Position numbers and translations under genes: made by a program. A stretch of DNA of 28,823 nucleotides, from the IMG/VR virus record IMGVR_UViG_3300020450_000072, positions 1-28,823 of that record, one strand, 5' to 3'. Below the pieces are notes generated by a model. The model was not told where the DNA came from and ran no database searches. It saw only the letters and a list, made by a program, of their open reading frames with translations. This document shows positions 1 through 6,164 of the stretch, in pieces. The DNA comes from a virus. How positions within the stretch are numbered: position 1 is the first letter of the stretch; the number at the start of each line of letters is the position of its first letter.

Positions 1-830
1 TTGTAGATAGTTCTAATAACTTCTCTGTTGATTTCCGCAAGGATCTCAGTAGAAAGGATATTAGCAAGTTCTGCTTCTGCATTTAAGCCGTGGATAGCTT
101 TCAAGTCTTGAGCAAGCTCTAGTGAGTACTCAGCCTTGAGGGCTCTTGAACGGGCAGTAACTGTGACCTTCTCAATTGAGAATGCCATCTGGTTGAACTG
201 CTGCTCATCTGTTCCACCGAGTTTCTCAGCAGAATCAGTATCCATACCCTGACCAACGTTATAGTCGGTAGAAGTAGCAGATGCAGTTGGGTTAAGAACA
301 GAAGGGTTAGTTCCGATCTGGTTTGTTGTACCAAAACCAACAGCTGTGTTACCAAATCCAGCAGTGTTGTTGAAGCTTGCACCCATACCTGAGAAGGCAG
401 AATCTGCTTCGTTGTAGAATGCTTCAGTACGACCAGTATCGTCTCCAGTACCAACGTACTGTGAACGCATAGCAAAGATAAGTCCAGTAGGACCACTCAT
501 TGGTTGAACACCTGCTAGGTCATATGCGACCAAGTTAGGCATTGAACGTCTAATCAAAGAGATTAGAACTGGGTCGAAACCAGCAACGTTACCAGTTGCA
601 GTAGCAGTACCACTGAAACCTGGTGGGTTACTACCTGAAGACATGGTAGGACCAGATTCAGCTAGTAGTGATCCACTCTCTTGGAAAGAAGCAGACTCTC
701 TTAAAAATTTTTCTTGGTTCTCTAGTAGAACAGCGGTAACCGAACGCTTATGTGCGTCTTCGATTTTATCAAGACCCTCATGTTCTAGGAGGGGCTTCCA
801 CTTTTCGACTAGGTGTTCTGATTGGAACAT
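1..830 (-). CDS. 23: Major capsid protein gp23, N-terminal part (runs off the left edge)
   Basis: This is the start of the T4-type major head protein, which forms the hexamers of the capsid and is trimmed at its N terminus by the gp21 protease during maturation. Reading from the ATG at 830 gives 276 codons with no stop before base 1. The N terminus has the family's conserved stretch (VTAVLLENQEKFLRES) followed by FDPVLISLIRRSMPN and the GPTGLIFAMRS motif, and later EAFYNEADSAFSG. Residues after that are rich in Gly, Asn and Thr (the variable loop), then SIEKVTVTARSRALKAEYS resumes the conserved core. A complete homologue is usually about 450-520 residues, so roughly 40% lies outside. It follows gp22 by 41 bases. 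There is no strong Shine-Dalgarno; CTAAACA at 848-854 is one base off the CTAAATA late box and could be its promoter, but this is weak. Confidence 0.96.
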   Translation of the reverse strand, partial: MFQSEHLVEKWKPLLEHEGLDKIEDAHKRSVTAVLLENQEKFLRESASFQESGSLLAESGPTMSSGSNPPGFSGTATATGNVAGFDPVLISLIRRSMPNLVAYDLAGVQPMSGPTGLIFAMRSQYVGTGDDTGRTEAFYNEADSAFSGMGASFNNTAGFGNTAVGFGTTNQIGTNPSVLNPTASATSTDYNVGQGMDTDSAEKLGGTDEQQFNQMAFSIEKVTVTARSRALKAEYSLELAQDLKAIHGLNAEAELANILSTEILAEINREVIRTIY

Positions 831-871
831 CTTAGTTTACTTGTAAATGTTTAGTTTGATTAATTTTAAAA

Positions 872-1942
872 TCAGTTTTTGAAAGCTGAAAGTGTCTTCA
901 GGTATCCAGCCATAGAACCACTAATGGATTCTGGTGAGCTATCTACTCCTTCTGAAAGAGTTTCAGTTTTCGATGTTGAAGAAGCACCTTTATGGGGGAA
1001 ATAGGATTCCTTTAGTGTTTCCAACTTTTCACGATATTCTGTTTCACTGTCAAACTCTACACTTTCGGCAAGTGAAGCGAGCTTCTCTTTCTGGGTGGCA
1101 GCAAGGCCATCAGAAACAGATTCTAAGATACTATCAGCAGTTGCCTCAGCGAGACCCTTGTTGAGTGAGATATTCTTTTCTATTTGCTCATTGAGCTTGG
1201 TTTCCATGTCATCAAGTTTTTCTACCATACTCTTAAGGACATCATATTTTTCTTCAGGGATTTGTACATAATGTTCTTCAAAAAGACCCTTCATTCCTTC
1301 AAGGAATGATTCGGTCATGTCTGCCTTAAGTCCGTTTTCAACGGCAAGTTGGTTCTCAACGAACCACTCGTCGGCAACATACTCAAGGTAAGAATCTACA
1401 CGTTCTTGTAGTTCTACCTTAATTTCTTCTACTTCCTCAGAAAGCTTCTCTTCGTGCTCTCTGACGATTTCTTCTCTTATTGCTGTAACTTTAGAATTTA
1501 TTGCAGCTTCAAAGATTGTTTTTGCTTTTGCTCTAAACTCTTCTGATAGTTCTTCACCACCAAGAAGTGCATTAACGTCATCTTCAACGTCTACTTCAAC
1601 TGTCTCTTCTACAGTCTCCTCTTCAGCAACTACCTCATCTGTTGTGAGTTCGTCTTCTACAACTACTTCCTGTTCGTCAGTAATTTCTACTTCTGATTCT
1701 TCTGCTTTCATTTTTCCTTTACGGTTTGTTATGGCATCAGATACTTGCTTTAATGATCCACCAGGTTCCTTTAACTTAGCACTATCATTAGTAGGGCTAT
1801 AGTTTTCAGGTGTTGGACCTCCAAGATCTTCGTAAGGTGCTCCCTTAGTCATAGGTTCTGCTGGTTTTGCATTAGCATTCACAGCAGTCTTGGATTGCTT
1901 CACTTCTTCTTCCATCTTTTGTAAGTTTGTGCCACGAGACAT
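872..1942 (-). CDS. 22: Prohead core scaffolding protein gp22
   Basis: Assigned as the internal scaffold on which the prohead shell assembles and which the gp21 protease later degrades. The assignment rests on position between gp21 and gp23 and on composition. It has 356 residues, longer than T4 gp22 (about 270). Residues 1-90 are polar and Pro/Gly-rich, residues about 80-125 are strongly acidic, and the rest is a long charged helical region (Glu/Lys heptads such as EEKLSEEVEEIKVELQERV) that ends in a short tail, SMAGYLKTLSAFKN. Such acidic coiled-coil architecture is typical of the family. An ATG at 1942 is preceded by a CGGAG Shine-Dalgarno at 1951-1955, and a cluster of late boxes sits at 1977-1997. 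Sequence conservation in this family is low, so the name leans on synteny. Confidence 0.88.
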   Translation of the reverse strand: MSRGTNLQKMEEEVKQSKTAVNANAKPAEPMTKGAPYEDLGGPTPENYSPTNDSAKLKEPGGSLKQVSDAITNRKGKMKAEESEVEITDEQEVVVEDELTTDEVVAEEETVEETVEVDVEDDVNALLGGEELSEEFRAKAKTIFEAAINSKVTAIREEIVREHEEKLSEEVEEIKVELQERVDSYLEYVADEWFVENQLAVENGLKADMTESFLEGMKGLFEEHYVQIPEEKYDVLKSMVEKLDDMETKLNEQIEKNISLNKGLAEATADSILESVSDGLAATQKEKLASLAESVEFDSETEYREKLETLKESYFPHKGASSTSKTETLSEGVDSSPESISGSMAGYLKTLSAFKN

Positions 1943-1976
1943 TTGTACGACTCCGATTTATACGTTATTAAATCTA

Positions 1977-1997
1977 TATTTATTTAGAATATTTATA
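1977..1997 (-). promoter_or_regulatory. Cluster of T4-type late promoter boxes for gp22/gp23
   Basis: On the minus strand TATAAATA occupies 1990-1997 and overlaps the TAA stop of gp21. It is followed by CTAAATA at 1981-1987 and an overlapping AATAAATA at 1977-1984. These match the T4 late -10 consensus TATAAATA and the CTAAATA variant reported for cyanophages. They lie 35-55 bases upstream of the gp22 ATG and would also feed gp23. Confidence 0.65.
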
Positions 1998-2643
1998 AGT
2001 TTGATAAGAAATCATTAAATAACGAGAGTTTTTGCTCGTCTAATTTTTTCTGATCAACTAGTGTATTGATTGTTTTATATGTCTTAGTAGCATACTTTTC
2101 ACGTAGTATACTGCCATCCCAGACCCAATCTTTTCCTTCCATAATTCCCTCAACAAATGCATCGGGAGCAGAAGGATCAGCAACGATGTCAGCAGCAGTT
2201 GCCAACATGAAGTCGTCACCGACAACATTAATTCCTTCACGGGTTGGTTTCAAAGAACCAATTCCTCTTGAAGAAACACCTAATTTAACACCTTCATCAA
2301 TAAGTGAAGATGCAATTTTACCCATCGGTGTGCCAAGAATCTTAGCTTTACCAACGAAGTTAGAACCACTTTCTTTAAGTGATACTATTTTATGAGAGAC
2401 CCTATCTAGATTAACGGTTGGACCTTCTGGATGACCAAGTTCACCAAGAGCTCTTCCTGATTGAACATGATTTTCGTTGTAACGTCCTACTTCTCTACGA
2501 AGAGTTTCCATAGGATACATACGACCATTACGGTTCTTTATGTTTCCTTGTAAGAAAACACCCTCAATATACATGGACTTCTTGCCGTTCTTTTGTTCGA
2601 CAAGAAATTCTACTGATTCAATTTCTTCCGTAATGAGTTTCAT
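1993..2643 (-). CDS. 21: Prohead core scaffold protein and protease gp21
   Basis: This is the serine protease that matures the prohead by cleaving scaffold, internal proteins and gp23. It has 216 residues against 212 in T4. The N-terminal GVFLQGNIKNRNGRMYP, the GELGHPEGP segment (His71) and KLGVSSRGIGSL (Ser124/Ser125) are the family landmarks; a His and a Ser in these two segments form the catalytic pair in the T4 family, and I infer His71 and one of the two serines. The ADIVADPSAPDAFVEGI block is also typical. The ATG overlaps the TGA stop of the preceding gene by one base (TGATG), implying translational coupling, and a purine-rich AGGGGAAG lies just upstream. No late box lies immediately before it, so it is probably read from the promoter at 3269-3276. 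Confidence 0.95.
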   Translation of the reverse strand: MKLITEEIESVEFLVEQKNGKKSMYIEGVFLQGNIKNRNGRMYPMETLRREVGRYNENHVQSGRALGELGHPEGPTVNLDRVSHKIVSLKESGSNFVGKAKILGTPMGKIASSLIDEGVKLGVSSRGIGSLKPTREGINVVGDDFMLATAADIVADPSAPDAFVEGIMEGKDWVWDGSILREKYATKTYKTINTLVDQKKLDEQKLSLFNDFLSNL

Positions 2644-3230
2644 CAGGCTTCCCCTGTAACTTGAACTTGTTGATAATATAATGCACCAGTTACATCAGCA
2701 GCGTTGCCTTTAGCTAGAGCACTAACTTTAAATGAATTTCTCAAAGTTGCATAACCACTAACAGCAGTTACAATACCAGAAGTATCAGCATCAAGTGTTA
2801 TTCTAGTGGCAAAAGCACCACCAACACCAGCAGTATTATCTACTGCAGTTACTGATGAATCTTTAATAATATCATCATAATAACTTTGGTCTGTTACTGT
2901 TATACTAACACTAGAACCAACACCAAATGGTGTACCAGTTCCTTCAGGAAACTGAACTATTGTTGTAGATCCTGTGGTAATACCTGTGACTCTTTGAGAA
3001 GAAGGTCTATCAATATTAAGTGTTGCAGTTTCACCTTTAACCAAATAAAAATCTGCAGTCGTTGCAGTTGGCATAGTGCCTGTTTTAACATGAGCACCTT
3101 CTAATCCAGATGCACCTACAAGAGTAACCCTTAAGGATTTAGCTTGTTGAGCAATTCCTGCTGCAATTACTTTAGCCGTATCTGTAGATACGACAAGTGA
3201 GGAACCACTTCCTACGGGATTGAGAGCCAT
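2643..3230 (-). CDS. Unrecognised 195-residue beta-rich protein inside the prohead gene cluster
   Basis: I do not recognise this family. The product is small, rich in Ser, Thr, Val, Gly and Ala, with no transmembrane segment, signal peptide or cysteines, and a composition suggesting beta-sheet. Residues 1-45 (from MALNPVGSGSSL) have alternating small residues; the middle contains GITTGSTTIVQFPEGTG and VGSSVSITVTDQSYYDD; the C terminus ends ALYYQQVQVTGEA. It lies between the gp67-like core protein and the gp21 protease, has its own perfect TATAAATA box 39 bases upstream, and its stop overlaps the gp21 start. Expression timing and position suggest a head protein such as a decoration, internal or shell-stabilising protein; this is inference only. 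T4 has gp68 in this slot, but gp68 is a charged core protein and does not look like this. Confidence 0.85.
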   Translation of the reverse strand: MALNPVGSGSSLVVSTDTAKVIAAGIAQQAKSLRVTLVGASGLEGAHVKTGTMPTATTADFYLVKGETATLNIDRPSSQRVTGITTGSTTIVQFPEGTGTPFGVGSSVSITVTDQSYYDDIIKDSSVTAVDNTAGVGGAFATRITLDADTSGIVTAVSGYATLRNSFKVSALAKGNAADVTGALYYQQVQVTGEA

Positions 3231-3268
3231 TTATACAAACCTTATAGTATTAAAATTCATTTACTAGT

Positions 3269-3276
3269 TATTTATA
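3269..3276 (-). promoter_or_regulatory. T4-type late promoter box (TATAAATA)
   Basis: A perfect TATAAATA on the minus strand, three bases after the stop of the gp67-like gene and 39 bases before the ATG at 3230. It would drive the 195-residue gene and the coupled gp21. Confidence 0.65.
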
Positions 3277-3279
3277 GAA

Positions 3280-3537
3280 TTACTCTTCTTCTTGATCATC
3301 AACTTCAGTTTCTACTTCTGCTTCTGCTTCTGGTTGTCCTGCAATAACTGCAGCAGCCGCATCAACTTCTGCTTCAACCTCATCTGCTGATTCTTGATCA
3401 CCAAATAATGAATTAGCTACATTAGGCTTATATCCATCAACTCTTTCAGATGATTTTGCATATAAAATATCTTTAATTTTATCGCTGACCTGTGAAGCCG
3501 AATCATCCGCAGCAATCATATCCATAAGTTCATCCAT
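3280..3537 (-). CDS. 67: Acidic prohead core protein, gp67-like
   Basis: An 85-residue protein with a helical N-terminal half (MDELMDMIAADDSASQV, then KIKDILYAKSSERVDGY) and a C-terminal half made almost entirely of Glu, Asp, Ala and Val, ending DDQEEE. T4 gp67 is a prohead core protein of about 80 residues with the same layout, helical start and strongly acidic tail, and is encoded in the same place between gp20 and gp21. T4 gp67 is cut by the head protease to small internal peptides. The match rests on size, composition and synteny, not on a long conserved motif, so a generic acidic scaffold protein remains possible. No Shine-Dalgarno is obvious; two late boxes and a hairpin lie upstream. 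Confidence 0.75.
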   Translation of the reverse strand: MDELMDMIAADDSASQVSDKIKDILYAKSSERVDGYKPNVANSLFGDQESADEVEAEVDAAAAVIAGQPEAEAEVETEVDDQEEE

Positions 3538-3567
3538 AGTATTAGTGTCAAATGAGTAACTATATTC

Positions 3568-3586
3568 TATTTAGACACTATTTATT
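3568..3586 (-). promoter_or_regulatory. Paired late promoter boxes before the gp67-like gene
   Basis: Minus strand AATAAATA at 3579-3586 abuts the TAG stop of the preceding gene, and CTAAATA follows at 3568-3574. The second box lies in the loop of a 7-base-pair inverted repeat with arms at 3543-3549 and 3574-3580 (TAGTGTC/GACACTA). Start of the gp67-like gene is at 3537. Confidence 0.5.
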
Positions 3587-3799
3587 CTTCTGAAAACTAG
3601 ATTCCATCATCATAGTCATCATAACTTTTTTCATCCACAACAAATGATCAGTAGGTTCCTGCATATGTTGTGGTCTTTCTGCTGATCTAGGTCTATTTTT
3701 ATGATAAAAATCTACAGCATTATATAACAATCTAACATCATCTTCAACCAAATTTATATTAAAACTTGGTTGTTTACTTCTATCTTTAAAGATAGGCAC
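3578..3799 (-). CDS. Small conserved-looking protein between portal and prohead core genes
   Basis: A 73-residue basic protein that I cannot assign. Residues 1-30 (MPIFKDRSKQPSFNINLVED) lead into a predicted helix with RLLYNAVDFYHKNRP, then a polar linker and a methionine-rich C terminus (WMKKVMMTMMMESSFQKNK). The start codon is GTG at 3799, chosen because it overlaps the TAG stop of gp20 by one base (TAGTG) and has a GGAGAG Shine-Dalgarno five bases upstream. The coupling means it is made with the portal protein, so a role in prohead initiation or core assembly is plausible. Its position is near that of the small T4 core genes 67 and 68, but no sequence match to gp68 can be claimed by eye. 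Confidence 0.8.
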   Translation of the reverse strand: MPIFKDRSKQPSFNINLVEDDVRLLYNAVDFYHKNRPRSAERPQHMQEPTDHLLWMKKVMMTMMMESSFQKNK

Positions 3800-5508
3800 T
3801 AAATCTCTCCACCTTTTGGTTTAACTATATTTGCATCCATAGTTGTTGCTTTAGCATCTACATCCATAGATCTAAGTGCAGCATCTGGTTCACCACCAGC
3901 AGCAGAATCTCCTAAATCATCCATTGGCATAGGTCTCAATCCACCTGTACCTTCAGGATCTAACATCATTTCTGCAGGATCAGGAATAGTTCCATCCTCA
4001 ATTTCCTTCTCTATCTTCTCATCTTCTTCTCTAATTTCTTCATCAGTTTGACGAAGTACATTACGTCTAACCCAATCATTAGAATAATATTTACCAATAT
4101 AAGGTTCCACAGTAGCAAGAGATGCTAACCTTTCATTCATCAATTCAGTTTCTTTTAATTCAGTAAAGTGATTATCATATAAGAAATCGTACTGAATATG
4201 CTCACTCATTATCTCCCAGTCTTCAGGAGTAATTACATTTGTTAGGAGTAATTGGGTTCTCAGCATGTCATTAAACATCCTAGAGAATCTCTTTCTTAAA
4301 CGACCAACAAACTTACTAAATTTAACTTCATCCCTCAATATCTCTGAGGATCTTCCCAAGTTGAATCCTCCTTCTCCATCCATTCTTGATGTGGGTACAT
4401 TGAGCGACCTATATAATTTCTTTTTGAAGTACTCAATATCCGTGATCTCTCCAAGGTTTTGACCTCCAGGAAGAGTAGAAATTTCAGTTCCACGACCTCC
4501 TTCCCTTCTAGGCAACCAGAAATCTTCAAGCATTGACATGTACTTCTTGTCATCTCGGATCTCTCCTGTGTCGGCGTTGTAGACAAGTTTGTTCCGATAT
4601 CTCATCATTACGTCACGGAGATATTGCTCTGCCTTGACTTTAGGTAAATTACCTACATCTATGTAGAAAATTCTTCTTTCTGGTGCTCTTGATAATCTGT
4701 ATATTACTAAACTATCCTCAATCATACGCAATTGATTGAGTGATTTAATTGCTTTATGTAAATATGAAAGAGTTGATCCCTTATTTCTATCAACTAATCC
4801 AGACGTGCAGTATGTAATGGAGTCTGCTGCCATTTTAATTGCACCTTTTCCACCACCAGAAGCCGTACTGTTAGTAGGATAGGTTTGTTTTGGAGTATAT
4901 ACGTAATATTCTTCTAATTCTGGAAAGGTATATTCTTCTGGATTCCCTGTATTTAATCCTGTAATTGCTCCTCTAGCAAATTGATCACCATTTTTTTTCT
5001 TTTCTTGTCTTACATATCTAATTTTCATAGCGTCAATATAACGCAACTCTTGTATACCTGCTTCTGGATTTTTTAAATCTATAATTTTATGGTAAAAAAG
5101 TCTACCATCTACATACCAATTTCTATAGATTTCATGTGCTTTCTTATCAAAATCCAATAAGTCTAATATAAATTTAAAATTTTCTCTAACCTTTTTCTTT
5201 ATACCATCACTAGCATTTAAATGATCTAGATTTATTTGTACTGGTTGATCATTACTATCAGAAACTAATGCTTCATTTACAATATCTTCAATCGCACTAT
5301 CCGCTTCAGGATGAAGCGCCATTTCTCTATATCTTTTTATTAGATCAAATTCTGTTCTATATACACCTTCTATATCTACATACTGCCCAAAAAAACCACT
5401 ACTCAAATAATGGTCATTCCCGTCCTCCTGATTAGGGGGAACGGGAGAGACCGCATTTGGAGATAGTGGTTCAGCATCCTCTATCGAGAACCCAAATAAC
5501 TTAGCCAT
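3799..5508 (-). CDS. 20: Portal vertex protein gp20
   Basis: The portal forms the dodecameric ring at the unique head vertex, nucleates prohead assembly, docks the terminase and later joins the neck. It has 569 residues against 524 in T4. Family landmarks are MALHPEADSAIEDIVNEAL near residue 70, YVDGRLFYHKIID (about 135), the long SLNQLRMIEDSLVIYRLSR helix region (about 245), RMDGEGGFNLGRSSEILRDE (about 385) and KFVGRLRKRFSRMFNDMLRTQL. The last ~100 residues are acidic and Met/Asp/Pro-rich, a low-complexity tail. It follows gp19 by 26 bases and has a late box overlapping the gp19 stop. The ATG lacks a strong Shine-Dalgarno. Confidence 0.97.
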   Translation of the reverse strand: MAKLFGFSIEDAEPLSPNAVSPVPPNQEDGNDHYLSSGFFGQYVDIEGVYRTEFDLIKRYREMALHPEADSAIEDIVNEALVSDSNDQPVQINLDHLNASDGIKKKVRENFKFILDLLDFDKKAHEIYRNWYVDGRLFYHKIIDLKNPEAGIQELRYIDAMKIRYVRQEKKKNGDQFARGAITGLNTGNPEEYTFPELEEYYVYTPKQTYPTNSTASGGGKGAIKMAADSITYCTSGLVDRNKGSTLSYLHKAIKSLNQLRMIEDSLVIYRLSRAPERRIFYIDVGNLPKVKAEQYLRDVMMRYRNKLVYNADTGEIRDDKKYMSMLEDFWLPRREGGRGTEISTLPGGQNLGEITDIEYFKKKLYRSLNVPTSRMDGEGGFNLGRSSEILRDEVKFSKFVGRLRKRFSRMFNDMLRTQLLLTNVITPEDWEIMSEHIQYDFLYDNHFTELKETELMNERLASLATVEPYIGKYYSNDWVRRNVLRQTDEEIREEDEKIEKEIEDGTIPDPAEMMLDPEGTGGLRPMPMDDLGDSAAGGEPDAALRSMDVDAKATTMDANIVKPKGGEI

Positions 5509-5528
5509 AATTTATTTTAACTTTTTAC

Positions 5529-5536
5529 TATTTATT
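5529..5536 (-). promoter_or_regulatory. T4-type late promoter box (AATAAATA) for gp20
   Basis: AATAAATA on the minus strand overlaps the TAA stop codon of gp19 and ends 20 bases before the gp20 ATG. Confidence 0.5.
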
Positions 5537-6128
5537 AACCGTTAGGAGACCCTGCTCCAGCCAAATTGAGAGACTGAACTTGGAATTCCACGGTGTACTC
5601 TTCTATAGTATCCCCTGTATCGTAAGATAAGTCAATAGCTGACACACTTGTTGGGAAAATATCGATAAATTCGTACTCTTTCAGTACTACATTTTCGTTT
5701 CCAGAACTATCTTGACTTCCTTTAGTAGATCCTCTACCAAGTTGGAATACTTTCGCATTCGTCATGTAAGCAGATGGATCAGTTGCTCCAAGGTTAGTTG
5801 TTAAGTCTGCAATTTGCTGTGTCCAGTTCTCAAAAGCATTTCTTAGTACGAAATCTTCATCGTTAATTACTGTTACAGTCCAAGTATCAATTGTTCTGTC
5901 TCCAGCAACTTTAAAGATTCGACCTCTAAAAGGAACATCGATTGATGCGATATTCTGTGCAGGGAGTGCAGCTGCTTTGCATAAAAATTGGAATGAATCT
6001 GCATCCCATCCAGTAACCCCGTCAGGTAGAGTGGTTAGTTCTACCTCAAACAGATTGGGTCTTGCACCACCACCTATCAGTTTTGATTTAAAATCAGATA
6101 TATTTTTGTTTGGTCTAGTTGTAGCCAT
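5535..6128 (-). CDS. 19: Tail tube protein gp19
   Basis: This is the subunit of the inner tail tube through which DNA passes, stacked as hexameric rings inside the gp18 sheath. It has 197 residues, slightly longer than T4 gp19 (163). Recognition is from NLFEVELTTLPDGVTGWDAD, FLCKAAALPAQNIASIDVPF, GRIFKVAGDRTIDTWTVTVI and the C-terminal YTVEFQVQSLNLAG, which follow the beta-barrel pattern of the family. It comes directly after gp18 as in T4. The ATG has the best Shine-Dalgarno of the window (AGGAGGAT at 6136-6143), consistent with a protein needed in high copy number. Confidence 0.96.
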   Translation of the reverse strand: MATTRPNKNISDFKSKLIGGGARPNLFEVELTTLPDGVTGWDADSFQFLCKAAALPAQNIASIDVPFRGRIFKVAGDRTIDTWTVTVINDEDFVLRNAFENWTQQIADLTTNLGATDPSAYMTNAKVFQLGRGSTKGSQDSSGNENVVLKEYEFIDIFPTSVSAIDLSYDTGDTIEEYTVEFQVQSLNLAGAGSPNG

Positions 6129-6135
6129 TGATTAA

Positions 6136-6155
6136 ATCCTCCTGTTTATATTTAG
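6136..6155 (-). promoter_or_regulatory. Late box and strong ribosome-binding site of gp19
   Basis: Minus strand CTAAATA at 6149-6155 is followed by AGGAGGAT at 6136-6143 and the gp19 ATG at 6128. The Shine-Dalgarno is clear. The late box is very close, so its transcript would have almost no leader upstream of the Shine-Dalgarno; the promoter part is less certain than the ribosome-binding site. Confidence 0.5.
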
Positions 6156-6164
6156 AGCTAATAG

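Noticed and set aside
119-496. Minus-strand frames inside gp23, gp21, gp20 and the 1200-residue gene (119-496, 2058-2240, 4335-4586, 11567-11797)
   Set aside because: They are out-of-frame shadows of recognised genes; their products are low-complexity and Leu- or Ser-rich.
643-846. Plus-strand open frames throughout the window (for example 643-846, 2066-2395, 7411-7701, 16848-17189)
   Set aside because: All lie antisense inside well-supported minus-strand genes, have odd compositions and no ribosome-binding sites or family features.
836-847. Perfect palindrome TTTACTTGTAAA just before gp23
   Set aside because: The two-base centre is too small for an RNA hairpin and AT-rich palindromes of this size are common; no evidence for an operator.
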